A stretch of 64,000 bases of DNA from a bacterium (GCA_016125155.1 WGMI01000015.1:1-64000); one strand, 5' to 3'. Counted from the stretch's first letter, positions 19,038-29,628 are shown. Notes: generated from the sequence alone by a model not told the origin. Numbers and translations are program-made.

Positions 19038-21044
19038 TTAGCGAATGTTCAGCTTGAACTTCCGCAAGGCATTGCCTTGGGTTACTTCCAAGACATAGAT
19101 GCCAGAAGCGATGTTGGATACATCGAGGCGGTGTACCGCAGTACCGCCGTTCTTTTCGAAGGCTCCGAAGTGCAATTCGCGTCCGCTCAAATCGAACAGG
19201 CGAACGTCGTAGGCTCCGTCGTTTCCGCTCAATTCAACTTCTACATAGTCGGTGGCGGGATTGGGGTACACCGACACGCCTTCAAGCTGAAGTTCTTCTG
19301 CACTGAAGGGGAAGTTTTGGCACGTTTGGTCGGGACACATCATGGCGCGGAACAGCGGACTGTTCAAGGCGCGCGATCCCGAAAAACCAGAGTACCAGCG
19401 GGCGTCGTCGGTGTTGTACATAATCGAGGCTTCGGGGCGTTGCGCAAAGGTGGCATCGTTGCCCACGCGAATCAGGTTGGCGCCGGCGTTGCTGAAGAAG
19501 GTGGCTACGATGAAGTACGACGCATTCGGCAAAGACAACGGCTTGCCATTGGCATCGGTCAAATCGAACCGAATGAAGCGAGCCGCAACGTTTTGCCCGC
19601 TCACGGTTTGCAATTTGGTCGCAATGGCCGAACCCGGAATAAAACCCGTCGTAAAGTCAATAAAGGCTGCAGAATCGTAGACGGTCAATTCGATTTGTCC
19701 ACCGGGAACGGTTGCAGTGCTCAAAACCACTTCTACAGCAAACAGTCGATCGGGTTCCACCAAATCGATGCGCGCTCCAATGGCGCTGAGGTCGTCACCC
19801 AATTGGTCGGTACCCAAACTATTGCTGAAAAAGTTGAAATCCTGCGCCATCACGGAGTCCGTTACGAACAGTGAATTGGTATCCGAAATCAGCGTCAACA
19901 CCGTCCCTCCGGAAGAGGCAGAATCGGCCAAGACACGGAAGCGGAAATCGTACGTCCCCATGCCCGCAGGGGTCCACGGCGTGGCGTAGGTGTTGAGGGT
20001 ATCGAAGCCCAACGTGTCCAGGAACCCTACGGTTCCGTTGTGGGGCGTGCTCGAGAGCGTGGTTACAAGCGAAGCGCCGTTGTAGATGTCGACAAACAAG
20101 CGGGTGTTGTGCAGCGGAGCCGCACCGGTTGAAGCGACGTTGCAGTCGAATTCGATCGAGCGCTTTTGTTTGTTGCTCATTTGACCCATGGTGGCCGAAC
20201 CTGCTGCGGGACCATAAATGATGTCGCGGTCCGGAGCACCCCGCCATCCACTGAACAGCATCCGATAGTCGGGCGTGGCATCCATGGCAATGTCGTCGAT
20301 CATCCAGAAATAGTAGTCTCCATCAAAACGGAAACGGAACTTCACGTTGCTTTGGTTGGCCAACCACTGACCGACAGGATACTCCTTGCGGTCGTTGTCG
20401 GCCGTCGCTTGGTTGACCGGAATGTCGGTGTTGATGGTCAGGGTGTAGGGCCAAGTGGCACCCCCGTCGATCGAAAAATCGACATAGGTAGCAACCACAG
20501 CCTGCGATCCACCTGGTCCGGCAAAGCGACGGTAGTACTGGCTAAACTGGAAGTCTACACTGCTGCGTCCCGTCAAGTCGATGGTGCTCGACACCAAGTG
20601 CGAAGTGTGGGGAGAAGCGGCTACCCCTCCGCCAAAGTTTCCAGCAATACCCGCGTTGTCGAGGAAGTCGCTATCAAAGATGAAATAGCCGTTCGAAAAC
20701 GTCGGGCTGGCAATCGGGTCGTTGGCGGCGGCATAGGCACCGCGCGAACCAGCGTTGACACCGGGCGTGGTAGAGGGACCGCGGTATGCCCAAACTCCAT
20801 CGGGGTCCAGTCCGGGGGCCACTTCAATGACCCAACCAGTAGGGAGACCTGCGGCAAAATCTTCGGTGTAGAAAGGCGCTTCGGGTGCCGCATTGCTGTG
20901 CGATACGACTACAGTACGACGAGCCTGAGCTTCAGGATCGGCTATTTGACGCTTTTGCTCGGCAAGCGTATTGCCACCGACCTCTTGAGCCTGAGCGGCA
21001 AAGGCCAAACTCAACGCAGCAACAGGAAGTAAGAACTTCTTCAT
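19038..21044 (-). CDS. Secreted protein with type A T9SS sorting tail (tandem paralogue 1)
   Basis: A 668-residue exported protein, first of the three tandem copies in transcription order. It has a signal peptide (MKKFLLPVAALSLAFAAQAQ). The choice-of-anchor-like N-terminal module has FYTEDFAAGLPTGW, DFLDNAGIAGNFGGG and a WMIDDIAMD strand. The shared middle region has NSLGTDQLGDDLSAIGA. A type A sorting domain fills the last 82 residues (VYPNPATDYVEVE, LFDLSGRELHF, GIYVLEV). By eye it is closer to paralogue 2 than to paralogue 3. The role is unknown; a surface or extracellular matrix protein is likely. Confidence 0.88.
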   Translation of the reverse strand: MKKFLLPVAALSLAFAAQAQEVGGNTLAEQKRQIADPEAQARRTVVVSHSNAAPEAPFYTEDFAAGLPTGWVIEVAPGLDPDGVWAYRGPSTTPGVNAGSRGAYAAANDPIASPTFSNGYFIFDSDFLDNAGIAGNFGGGVAASPHTSHLVSSTIDLTGRSSVDFQFSQYYRRFAGPGGSQAVVATYVDFSIDGGATWPYTLTINTDIPVNQATADNDRKEYPVGQWLANQSNVKFRFRFDGDYYFWMIDDIAMDATPDYRMLFSGWRGAPDRDIIYGPAAGSATMGQMSNKQKRSIEFDCNVASTGAAPLHNTRLFVDIYNGASLVTTLSSTPHNGTVGFLDTLGFDTLNTYATPWTPAGMGTYDFRFRVLADSASSGGTVLTLISDTNSLFVTDSVMAQDFNFFSNSLGTDQLGDDLSAIGARIDLVEPDRLFAVEVVLSTATVPGGQIELTVYDSAAFIDFTTGFIPGSAIATKLQTVSGQNVAARFIRFDLTDANGKPLSLPNASYFIVATFFSNAGANLIRVGNDATFAQRPEASIMYNTDDARWYSGFSGSRALNSPLFRAMMCPDQTCQNFPFSAEELQLEGVSVYPNPATDYVEVELSGNDGAYDVRLFDLSGRELHFGAFEKNGGTAVHRLDVSNIASGIYVLEVTQGNALRKFKLNIR

Positions 21045-21072
21045 GTTCAGTTGTTAGGGGTTTGTGAAGGGC

Positions 21073-21080
21073 GAAAGATA
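21073..21080 (-). promoter_or_regulatory. Candidate -7 box of the 19038-21044 gene
   Basis: The minus strand reads TATCTTTC, one mismatch to TAnnTTTG, 29 nt before the ATG. Confidence 0.38.
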
Positions 21081-21144
21081 AGACCTTTCAATGGCATAAC
21101 GATGAATTATAGGCCAAGGTTGGCTCTTGGAAATTGTTCTCGGA

Positions 21145-24006
21145 CTAGGATTGATACGCTTCCATCGGGGCGCAGGTGCACGCCAAATTCCGGTCTCCAT
21201 AGGCGTCGTCGACCCGGCGCACCGAAGGCCAGAATTTGTTGTCCCGGATCCAGTGGAGCGGAAAAGCGGCTGTTTCCCGCGAATAGCTGTGGGGCCAAAC
21301 GTCAGCCGTCAGCATTTCAAGGGTGTGCGGAGCGTTTTTCAGCGGATTGTCGTGGGCTTCCCAACGCCCTTCTGCCAAGGCATCGATTTCTGCGCGAATG
21401 GCGATCATGGCATCGCAAAAGTGGTCGAGTTCGGCTCGGCTTTCGCTTTCGGTCGGTTCGACCATCATCGTTCCCGCCACGGGAAAGGAAACGGTAGGGG
21501 CATGGTAGCCGTAATCCATCAGGCGCTTGGCAATGTCGGTCACTTCCACTCCGGCCTTTTTGAAAGGACGGCAATCGAGGATCATTTCGTGGGCTGCCCG
21601 TCCTTGTTCCCCAACATAGAGTACGTCGTAGTGCGAATCGAGACGTGCCTTGATGTAGTTCGCGTTCAGGATGGCGTAGCGCGTAGCGTCGGTCAGTCCT
21701 TGGCTGCCCAACATCCGAATGTAGGCATAGCTGATGAGCAAAATCAGCCCGCTGCCCCAGGGAGCAGCCGAAATGGCGTTGATGGCGGTGTCTTTGTGTT
21801 CGGGGTTTGAGTGAACGACCTCGTGGCCGGGCAAGAAAGGCGCGAGATGGGCTTTGACGCAAATGGGGCCCATGCCCGGTCCACCGCCTCCGTGTGGAAT
21901 CGCAAAGGTCTTGTGGAGGTTGAGGTGGCATACGTCGGCTCCGATGAGTCCAGGACTGGTCAGTCCTACCTGAGCGTTCATATTGGCTCCATCCATATAC
22001 ACTTGTCCGCCTTGGGCGTGGACCATATCGGTAATCTTGACAATGGCCGATTCAAACACCCCGTGGGTAGAAGGATAAGTCACCATCAGCCCAGCGAGGT
22101 TGGGTCCGTGCTCAAGGCATTTGGCTTCGAGGTCGGCCAAATCGACATTGCCAAGCGCGTCGCACTGCACCACGACCACCTTCATGCCGGCCATGACCGC
22201 AGAAGCCGGATTGGTACCGTGGGCCGAACTCGGAATCAACGCGATGTTGCGGTGGCCTTCGCCCCTGTTTTGATGGTAGGCGCGGATCACCATCAGTCCG
22301 GCGTATTCCCCTTGGGCCCCCGAATTGGGCTGGAGAGAAACCGCGTCAAATCCGGTGATGACGGCCAAGTGCTTTTCGAGGGCCTCGATGACCGCTCCAT
22401 AGCCCTGGGCTTGCTCCCGGGGCACAAAGGGATGGATCTCGGCAAAGCCCGGCCAGCTCAGCGGAATCATTTCGGTGGCCGCGTTCAGTTTCATGGTGCA
22501 CGAACCCAGCGGAATCATGCTGTGATTGAGGGACAAATCTTTGCGCTCGAGCTTTTTGATGTAGCGCATCAACTCGGTTTCGCTTTGATAGCTGCGAAAC
22601 ACGGGATGGGTCAAAAAGTCGCTTTGGCGCTCCAAGCCGGGTGCGTCTGGAGTTTGGGTATCGGTGGTGATTCCGGGGTTGATTCCAGAATGGGCCGAAA
22701 ACAGCGCGATCAAATCGGCCAGATCCGATTCCGTGGTGGCTTCGTCGAGGCTGATGCCCACCGAACCGTCGGCAAAATACCGCAAATTGATGCGGGCCTC
22801 GAGCGCCAAGGCCTGCAAGCGAAGTTGCTCAGCCGGGCTCATTTCGAGGTGCAGGGTGTCGAAAAACACCGGATTGGTTTGATGGTACCCGAACAATTTC
22901 AATTGGGCATCGAGTCGGTGCGCTTTGGCTCGAATCCCTGCGGCAATGGTGCGCAAGCCGTCGGGTCCGTGGTAGACCGCATACATACCGGCCATGACGG
23001 ACAACAGCACTTGGGCGGTGCAGATGTTGGAGGTGGCTTTGTCGCGCTTGATGTGCTGTTCCCGGGTCTGCAGTGCCATGCGCAAAGCAGGCTTTCCGTC
23101 GGTGTCGAGGGTGCGCCCAATGATGCGCCCGGGGACGTGGCGTTTGTAGTCTTCTCTGCAGGCAAAAAAGGCCGCATGAGGGCCGCCGTAACCCAGTGGA
23201 ATCCCGAAGCGCTGGCTGGTGCCCACCACGCAATCGGCGCCCCATTCACCGGGTGGCGTGTAGAGGCAGAGGGCCATGAGATCTGATGCTACGCACACTT
23301 GAATTTCAAGGGCTTGGGCTGTCTCGATAAAGCTGCCAAAATGCCGAAGCCGACCGAAGGTGTCGGGGTATTGAATCAAGGCCCCGAAGTACGAGCTGTC
23401 GGGGGCAAAAACGCCGGGATCGCCCTCCACCAGTTCTATGCCGAGCGGAACGGCCCGGGTGCGCAACACATCGAGGGTTTGGGGATGGGCAAATCGGCTC
23501 GCAAAAAAGCGGTGGGCGTCGGTCTTGGTGCGCGGGCGGGCCGAATAAAACATCGCCATGGCCTCCGCCGCAGCGGTGCCCTCGTCGAGCAAAGAAGCAT
23601 TGGCCAGAGGCATGCCCGTCACTTCGCAGACCATGGTCTGGTAGTTGAGCAAGGCTTCGAGCCGTCCTTGGGCAATTTCGGCTTGATAGGGGGTGTAGGC
23701 CGTATACCATCCGGGGTTTTCAAGGATGTTCCTCTGGATGGGACCCGGCAATACCGTTCCATAATACCCTTGACCGATATAGGTTTTGAAGCGCTGATTG
23801 CGCTCGGCCAATTCGGCGGCATGGACCAGAAACTCCCGCTCGCTCAACGGCTCGGGCAACGCCATTTCGGTGCGGAGCCGGATGTTTTCAGGGACGGTTT
23901 CGTCGATGAGCTGGTCGAGGGTTTCCGCCCCAATGGTGCGGAGCATGGTGGTTAGATCTTCTGTGCGCGGGCCGATGTGTCGGTGCCTAAAGGTGCGGCT
24001 TTCCAT
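21145..24006 (-). CDS. gcvP: Glycine dehydrogenase (decarboxylating), P-protein of the glycine cleavage system
   Basis: A 953-residue single-chain P-protein. It decarboxylates glycine with PLP and passes the aminomethyl group to lipoyl-GcvH. The N-terminal half has [54 protein letters not shown] and GGPHAAFFA. The C-terminal half carries the PLP lysine in [20 protein letters not shown] near residue 700. The start is ATG 24006; the frame extends to 24063 without similarity. GcvT and GcvH are not in the window. No glycine riboswitch was found in the short leader. The gene stands alone. Confidence 0.97.
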   Translation of the reverse strand: MESRTFRHRHIGPRTEDLTTMLRTIGAETLDQLIDETVPENIRLRTEMALPEPLSEREFLVHAAELAERNQRFKTYIGQGYYGTVLPGPIQRNILENPGWYTAYTPYQAEIAQGRLEALLNYQTMVCEVTGMPLANASLLDEGTAAAEAMAMFYSARPRTKTDAHRFFASRFAHPQTLDVLRTRAVPLGIELVEGDPGVFAPDSSYFGALIQYPDTFGRLRHFGSFIETAQALEIQVCVASDLMALCLYTPPGEWGADCVVGTSQRFGIPLGYGGPHAAFFACREDYKRHVPGRIIGRTLDTDGKPALRMALQTREQHIKRDKATSNICTAQVLLSVMAGMYAVYHGPDGLRTIAAGIRAKAHRLDAQLKLFGYHQTNPVFFDTLHLEMSPAEQLRLQALALEARINLRYFADGSVGISLDEATTESDLADLIALFSAHSGINPGITTDTQTPDAPGLERQSDFLTHPVFRSYQSETELMRYIKKLERKDLSLNHSMIPLGSCTMKLNAATEMIPLSWPGFAEIHPFVPREQAQGYGAVIEALEKHLAVITGFDAVSLQPNSGAQGEYAGLMVIRAYHQNRGEGHRNIALIPSSAHGTNPASAVMAGMKVVVVQCDALGNVDLADLEAKCLEHGPNLAGLMVTYPSTHGVFESAIVKITDMVHAQGGQVYMDGANMNAQVGLTSPGLIGADVCHLNLHKTFAIPHGGGGPGMGPICVKAHLAPFLPGHEVVHSNPEHKDTAINAISAAPWGSGLILLISYAYIRMLGSQGLTDATRYAILNANYIKARLDSHYDVLYVGEQGRAAHEMILDCRPFKKAGVEVTDIAKRLMDYGYHAPTVSFPVAGTMMVEPTESESRAELDHFCDAMIAIRAEIDALAEGRWEAHDNPLKNAPHTLEMLTADVWPHSYSRETAAFPLHWIRDNKFWPSVRRVDDAYGDRNLACTCAPMEAYQS

Positions 24007-24040
24007 AGGGAGGATCGGGGTTCTAAATCCAGACAGGGCG

Positions 24041-24048
24041 CAAAAGTA
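24041..24048 (-). promoter_or_regulatory. Candidate -7 box of gcvP
   Basis: The minus strand reads TACTTTTG, an exact TAnnTTTG match, 34 nt before the gcvP ATG. A TTG about 25 nt upstream could act as a -33 element at a longer than usual spacing. Confidence 0.4.
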
Positions 24049-24112
24049 CGCCCCGCTTTCCATGAGCGTATAACAAGCCCAAGCCTGCTCAGTTCAGAAA
24101 CAACGATCGGAT

Positions 24113-25890
24113 TTACCGATGCCGCATAATCGTAACCTGACCGCTGAGGACCGTGTTCTGTTCCCCGTAGACCAACCGATAGAAATAGACCCCGTCGGGC
24201 AAGTCTCGGGCGGTGTTTTGATCTCGCCCGTCCCAACAATAACCGTCGCCGCAGAGTTCGAACTGATCGCTGCTGTACACCAAGGCTCCCCATCGGTTGA
24301 AGATTCGGATGGAGGCCCGACCAAATTGCTCGATGTGGTCAAAGAAGAAATAGTCATTCTGACCGTCTCCGTCCGGACTAAAGGTGTTGGGAAAAATCAC
24401 TTCCTCGGGCTCCACGGGAGGAATGATGGTATCGATGGGCTCTTCTGGACAACTGTCGACGATCAGCCAGATGACATGGTCAACCGAATCGCTGTCGTAA
24501 CAAGCGTCGTAGACCCGCAGTAGGATGACTTCGTTGCTGTCTCGCTGGAAATCGGCCAAGTAGAAACTATCGCTGCGGACCTGCATCCCTTGGTTGTACC
24601 ATTCGTATCGATAAGGAGGCGTTCCCCCGGTAACCAAGGCGTCGAAGCGGATGGTGACAATGGAGTCGCAAGGTATCAATACCGAATCGGCTGTTGAAGT
24701 ATCGCGGGTGTTGAACACATCCACCTCGAACTGACTCCCGTCTTGAATGATGTAGGTACTGGTGCCCGAAGCCGCCCCGCAGCCCGTATCGACCAGCGTA
24801 ATAATAACGGTTTCGTCCCCTTCCAGAATGCCGTCCACCAAGGGGTATATCGTTACGTTTTTCTCGGTCATTCCGGGATCGAACCTCACCACCCCGGGCA
24901 AAAACAAATAATCGACCCCATTGGTTGCCGTTCCGCCCAGGGTATAGAAAATGTCAACCGTATCGATGGGCGGTTTGTCGCTCGTAAACTTGATGTTTGC
25001 ATAGCTGCAGCCCTCTTGAACCGTTGAGTCGTTGACCGAATTGGGGAAGGGATTGAAATTGCTGATCACAGGGTTGATTTGACGGAAACTACCCGCCTCC
25101 AGAAAGACCCAGGAATCCCAGCTTTGGTCCGAGGCATCGGCCACAGCAAGTTTGATGGTGTAGTTCGCCCCACAAACCACACGTGCCTTGGCCGTGAGTT
25201 TGACCGTAAATCCATCCATTTCGAGCGTCGTGGTGGTCGGGCAATTGTAGCTCGGAGGACACTGCGTACTGGGATTTTGATTGCAGATGTAGTAGGGTGA
25301 ATTGTTTTGGCAGTTGATGCTGTTGATGGTGACCGGAATCGGCGGCAAAGGGGCTTGGTCGATGATGGCAATGTTTTGGTCGATATAGTTGCCACCGGCT
25401 GGATTGGGCCCGACAAAAAGAAACCAAAGACGTCATTGATCGAATTGACAAATTCCGGATATTCCTCTGAACCAAACACATAGTTGAACTTGATGGAGTC
25501 TCCTGTTACTTGGAAATCGAATTGCAACAAGGCCATGTCGTTGATGGTGACCCCCGCCAAAGCTTGTAAGGGCGGAAAAGTCGCTACGCCGTTGTTTTGG
25601 ACGGAGGTGTTGGTGCTTCCATTGGGGCCTGTGGCGTCGGCAATATCGCCCGTGCTCATCACCAGACCACTATCGATGCCCAAATTCGTGTTGAGCGCGG
25701 TAAAATATCCGATTTGCCGAGCTTGACCTTGAAACGTGATGTTGGTGGCCGTTACCCCGTCCAACAACACATTGTTGACCAAATAAGCCGCCGAATTGTA
25801 CGGTGCGGTATTGTTCGTCACCAATTGGGCTACGGCAGGTCCTGTAGCGCTTACCAAGAAGAGGAACAGGGGGAGGGTTCCGTGTTTCAT
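24113..25890 (-). pseudogene. Frameshifted type B T9SS sorting-domain protein (choice-of-anchor L, Calx-beta-like, CHU_C-type tail)
   Basis: One protein is split between two frames. The 5' part (ATG 25890) has a signal peptide, then a choice-of-anchor L-like domain (YLVNNVLLDGV, IDSGLVMSTGDI, FNYVFGSEEYPEFVNSIND) up to VFGFFL. The expected continuation GPNPAGGNYIDQNIAIIDQ is in the next frame, after an A5 run at 25415-25419. That second frame runs to 24113 with a Calx-beta-like stretch (FTSDKPPIDTVDIFYTLGG) and a gliding-motility-type C-terminal domain (FPNTFSPDGDGQNDYFFF, FNRWGALVYSS, DLPDGVYFYRLVY). One extra base in the run would restore a protein of about 592 residues. It could be a real mutation, slippage control or an assembly error. 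Its start overlaps the upstream paralogue's stop by 4 nt. Confidence 0.82.
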
Positions 25891-28076
25891 CGATAGAGAT
25901 TAATGCTGCCGTTTTCCTGATGCAGTCGGTTGTCCGGGAGCTTCAAATTGACCACAAAGTAATAAATGCCGGAGGGAACGGCTTGCCCTTTATAGGTGCC
26001 ATCCCAACTCTTTTCGATGTCGTTGCTTTCAAAGACCTGCTCGCCCCACCGGTTGAAGATCAGGATGTTGAATTCCTTGATACCCCCGCCTTGAATGTGA
26101 AAAGTCTCGTTGAGGTTGTCTCCGTTGGGGGTAAAGGCATCGGGGATGTAGAGGTTGAACTCTTGCTTGACTTCTACGGTGAGTTGCGCTTGGTCGGTGC
26201 AACCGTAGACATCGGTCGCATAGAGTCGAATGGTGTAGGTACCTGGTTTGCTGTAGCGGTGTTTGGGCGATACGGCTGTACTCGTGTCTCCATCGCCAAA
26301 GTCCCAGAAAAACTGCACCGCGTTCTGGCTGAAATTCGACATCCGAACGCCGAGCTGGACGTTGAAGTCTTCGAGCCAGCCAAACGAAGCCACGACCGGG
26401 GGAGGGAGGAACACCAAAATGGAATCGGTCTTGCTCAAACCGCATACATCGGTTACCGTGTAGCGATGGTATTGCGTATTCTGGACGGCGACACCCCGAA
26501 CGGTATCGGTATTCCCGTCTTCCCACGCAAAATTCAGGGGCCCCGTTCCCCCGCCGTAGTGCGGGCGCAACACGACACTGTCGCCGGTATAACACGTAAA
26601 CAAGGAGTCGTACGAAGTCTGGATGGGGTCAGCGTCGCGCAGGTAAATTGTGAGGCTGTCGACCACGCTGTCTGCCGAGCACTCGTCCCAGACATAGAGG
26701 TAGTAGGTCGTGTTCTCTACAATGGTATCCCACCGCAGCATGTTTTGGCTGCCGGTTTCCCAAGCGCCCCCTGTAATGCCATCGCCCCCGCTCCAGGTGC
26801 CTTCAAAGTGGATATAGGAGCCATAGCAATCGACCGTATCCGACCCGGAGAGCAGGTTGATTTGGGGAACCAACGGAGTTCGGTCGCGGATGTTGAATTG
26901 AATGACCTGAGAGGGGAAGGTAAAACAGGGGGTGGTGATGAGAGGGGTCGTCAAGATGAGGGTTTCGAGGGGCTCTAGAACCCCGTCGTCGATGAATTGA
27001 ACGGCGATGGAGTCTTCGAGAATACCGGGGGCCACCACCAAGCTGTCGGGAAAGGGCACGTAGTCGATCCCTTGAACGGCCGTGCCACTTTTGGCGAAGT
27101 GAATAACGAGCTGGTCGTTCAAGTTGCCCGATTTCCGCGCTTTCAAATAGGTGGGGGCGCAACCCTCCACGGAAAGCGAATCGGTGAAACTGCTGCCCGC
27201 ATTGGTGCGCGTGGTGATTTGGATGCTCGGGGTCTGAAAGCTCCGGGCTTTGATAAAGGCCATGGAGTGCAAGGCCCCGTCAGAGACATCGGCCACGGCC
27301 AGCTTCATTCGGTAAATGTTTCCGCAGACCACTGCGGCACGGGCCCGCAACACCGTGGTATGCCCCGTTGCATTGACTCCGGTGACAGGAACATTGTTCA
27401 CGAAATACTGAGCGGTGGCCACAAAGTTGGGATTCGCTGCCAAACACGCGGCAGGATTTCCCCCACTGGGTACTCCTGAATTCAAGGTGTTGACCGCCAC
27501 CGGAATCGGAGGATTGGTGTTGGGCACGGCGGCTAAATTGACGGTAGAAATCCCGGTCACTCCATTGATGCCCGGTCCCGTCAAAAAGAATCCAAAAGGG
27601 TCATTGAAGCCTGAGCACGTATAGCTCTGGTATTCGTAGGAGGCAAAAACGTATTCGAAACTGAGCGAATCGCCCGTGGCCACAAAATCGAATTCAATGA
27701 CCGCTTTGTCGTTTATGGCAAACCCTCCTGAACCAATGGCATTGAGCATGTTCCCGAGGTCTGCATCGGGTGTAGGGCCAAAACCCGTATTAAAGGGCTG
27801 TCCCGCCACTGCGTCGGTCGCATTGCCCGATATGATCACAATCCCAGTGTCGATGCCGATGCCCGCGGTAATTCCCCCTGTAAATCGCCCGATTTGCACG
27901 CTGTTGGGCTGGGGTGGCCAAGAGGGAATAAAGGGAACCGTGGGTCCCAGCAAAACGTTTTGCACCAAGGCCGCTGGGTTGTTGTGCGGGGCGGAATTGC
28001 TCACCACAAACTGCGCCTGAGCAGAAGGGACAACCCATCCGAGCGAGACGACCAAGAGAACAACAATGCGTTTCAT
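25887..28076 (-). CDS. Type B T9SS sorting-domain adhesin-like protein (choice-of-anchor L, PKD, CHU_C tail)
   Basis: A 729-residue exported protein. It has a signal peptide (MKRIVVLLVVSLGWVVPSAQA). A choice-of-anchor L-like domain at about 25-220 has ALVQNVLLGPTV, IDTGIVIISGNA and FEYVFASYEYQS. A Calx-beta-like part is near 300-380 (AKSGTAVQGIDYVPFPD). A PKD domain is near 590-640 (FFWDFGDGDTST, KPGTYTIRLYATD). The gliding-motility-associated type B sorting tail has IPDAFTPNGDNLNE, LIFNRWGEQVFES and VPSGIYYFVVNLK. Type B tails are carried by large surface adhesins such as SprB. Its stop overlaps the ATG of the downstream paralogue, so the two were built to be co-translated. Confidence 0.88.
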   Translation of the reverse strand: MKRIVVLLVVSLGWVVPSAQAQFVVSNSAPHNNPAALVQNVLLGPTVPFIPSWPPQPNSVQIGRFTGGITAGIGIDTGIVIISGNATDAVAGQPFNTGFGPTPDADLGNMLNAIGSGGFAINDKAVIEFDFVATGDSLSFEYVFASYEYQSYTCSGFNDPFGFFLTGPGINGVTGISTVNLAAVPNTNPPIPVAVNTLNSGVPSGGNPAACLAANPNFVATAQYFVNNVPVTGVNATGHTTVLRARAAVVCGNIYRMKLAVADVSDGALHSMAFIKARSFQTPSIQITTRTNAGSSFTDSLSVEGCAPTYLKARKSGNLNDQLVIHFAKSGTAVQGIDYVPFPDSLVVAPGILEDSIAVQFIDDGVLEPLETLILTTPLITTPCFTFPSQVIQFNIRDRTPLVPQINLLSGSDTVDCYGSYIHFEGTWSGGDGITGGAWETGSQNMLRWDTIVENTTYYLYVWDECSADSVVDSLTIYLRDADPIQTSYDSLFTCYTGDSVVLRPHYGGGTGPLNFAWEDGNTDTVRGVAVQNTQYHRYTVTDVCGLSKTDSILVFLPPPVVASFGWLEDFNVQLGVRMSNFSQNAVQFFWDFGDGDTSTAVSPKHRYSKPGTYTIRLYATDVYGCTDQAQLTVEVKQEFNLYIPDAFTPNGDNLNETFHIQGGGIKEFNILIFNRWGEQVFESNDIEKSWDGTYKGQAVPSGIYYFVVNLKLPDNRLHQENGSINLYR

Positions 28077-28196
28077 GAAATTCTTTCTTACCAAAACGGC
28101 TAATAGCGAATTTAGCGACAGCGTTGTGGAAAAAATCATGTGTTTGAGTCTGTGAGGGGCTTGAATGTTTGGAAGATGCGCCCCGCAAACCGCCCG

Positions 28197-28204
28197 TATC
28201 TTTG
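28197..28204 (+). promoter_or_regulatory. Candidate -7 box of the M20 dipeptidase gene
   Basis: TATCTTTG matches TAnnTTTG exactly, 22 nt before the ATG. The nearest TTTG upstream (28168-28171) is 25 nt away, longer than the usual spacing of about 19. Confidence 0.42.
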
Positions 28205-28226
28205 AGTCTCATCAGAACGTATCGTT

Positions 28227-29618
28227 ATGTCGTCATCGTCCTATCTCGATTCTCAAAAAGAGCGATTCTTAAACGAACTGCTCGATCTGCTCCGGATTCC
28301 TTCGGTGAGCGCGGACCCCGCCTATCAAAAAGACGTTGTTCGCATGGCCGAAGCCACCGCCGAGCATTTGCGCAAGGCCGGAGCCCGGAATGTGGAAATC
28401 CTTGAAACCCCAGGCTTTCCTGTAGTCTACGGAGACTATTTTGTCGATGCGGCATTGCCAACGGTATTGGTCTATGGGCACTACGATGTCCAGCCTCCCG
28501 ATCCCATAGAGCTGTGGACGAGCGGTCCCTTCGAGCCGGTAGTAAAAAAGACCGAACTCCATCCCGAGGGTGCGGTGTTTGCCCGGGGTGCCTGCGACGA
28601 CAAAGGGCAGTTTTTTATGCATGTCAAAGCCCTCGAAGTCTTGATTCACGAAGGGGGGGTTCCCTGCAACCTCAAGTTCATGATCGAGGGCGAAGAAGAA
28701 GTGGGTTCGGCGCATTTGGCCTGGTTTCTCGAACAGAACAAAACCAAACTGTCCTGCGATTTGATTTTGATCTCAGACACCGGCATTTTGTCCAACGACC
28801 AGCCTTCTATTTGCACGGGGCTGCGTGGTTTGAGTTATGTCGAGGTCAGCGTGACCGGGCCCAACCGCGATTTGCATTCGGGTTTGTACGGAGGGGCGGT
28901 GCCCAATCCCATCAACGTTTTGACGCGCATGATTGCTTCCTTGCACGATGCCGATGGACGCATTGCGGTGGCGGGTTTTTATGATAAGGTCGTTGAACTG
29001 TCGGCGGAAGAGCGGGCCGAAATGGCCAAGGCGCCTCATAGCGACGAAGCCTATAAGAAAGCCCTCGATTTGAAAGGGTTGGAAGGCGAAAAGGGGTATT
29101 CGACCCCGGAGCGCGCCTCGATTCGGCCCACCCTCGACGTCAACGGCATTTGGGGGGGGTATACGGGAGAAGGCGCCAAAACCGTGATTCCTTCCAAAGC
29201 CTTCGCGAAAATTTCGATGCGGCTCGTGCCCGATCAGGACCCGGACGAGATCACGGAGTTGTTTTCGAGACACTTCCGTTCCATCGCCCCAGAATCGGTC
29301 ACCGTGGAAGTGCATCCGCACCACGGCGGTCGCGCCTATGTGTCACCCATCGACACCCTCGGGTATCAGGCCGCCAGCGAAGCCATGGAAGCCACCTTTG
29401 GCAAAAAGCCCATTCCCGTGCGCAGCGGGGGCTCGATTCCCATCGTCGCCTTGTTTGAACGCGAATTGGGCGCCAAGAGCATTTTGTTCGGCTTTGGACT
29501 CGACAGCGACGCCATCCATTCGCCCAACGAACACTACGGGCTGTTCAACTACTACAAGGGCACCGAAACCATTCCGATTTTCTACCGCCGTTTTGCCGCG
29601 CTGAGCGCCAGGCACTAG
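28227..29618 (+). CDS. M20/M25/M40 family dipeptidase
   Basis: A 463-residue cytosolic zinc peptidase of the M20 family, close to dipeptidases of the CNDP/PepV-like group. First metal site: VLVYGHYDVQPPDPIELW near residue 80, with H and D. The bridging aspartate is in ARGACDDKGQFFMH. The catalytic base is in MIEGEEEVGSAHL. The dimerisation lid carries DLHSGLYGG near 215, and the late metal histidine is in DSDAIHSPNEHYGLFNY. Length and motif order are normal. The gene has its own -7 box and converges with the serine hydrolase gene 10 nt past its stop. Confidence 0.93.
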   Translation: MSSSSYLDSQKERFLNELLDLLRIPSVSADPAYQKDVVRMAEATAEHLRKAGARNVEILETPGFPVVYGDYFVDAALPTVLVYGHYDVQPPDPIELWTSGPFEPVVKKTELHPEGAVFARGACDDKGQFFMHVKALEVLIHEGGVPCNLKFMIEGEEEVGSAHLAWFLEQNKTKLSCDLILISDTGILSNDQPSICTGLRGLSYVEVSVTGPNRDLHSGLYGGAVPNPINVLTRMIASLHDADGRIAVAGFYDKVVELSAEERAEMAKAPHSDEAYKKALDLKGLEGEKGYSTPERASIRPTLDVNGIWGGYTGEGAKTVIPSKAFAKISMRLVPDQDPDEITELFSRHFRSIAPESVTVEVHPHHGGRAYVSPIDTLGYQAASEAMEATFGKKPIPVRSGGSIPIVALFERELGAKSILFGFGLDSDAIHSPNEHYGLFNYYKGTETIPIFYRRFAALSARH

Positions 29619-29628
29619 AAAGAGTGGT

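Noticed and set aside
14447-21044. A CRISPR-like or repeat-array reading of the recurrent motifs in this region
   Set aside because: The recurrences are homologous codons of three paralogous genes about 2 kb apart, not short regularly spaced direct repeats.
21811-23286. A 491-codon plus-strand frame opposite gcvP
   Set aside because: Antisense to conserved gcvP motifs, with no recognisable domain; a composition artefact.
24007-24112. A glycine riboswitch before gcvP
   Set aside because: The leader is only about 100 nt and none of the conserved glycine-aptamer segments can be seen.
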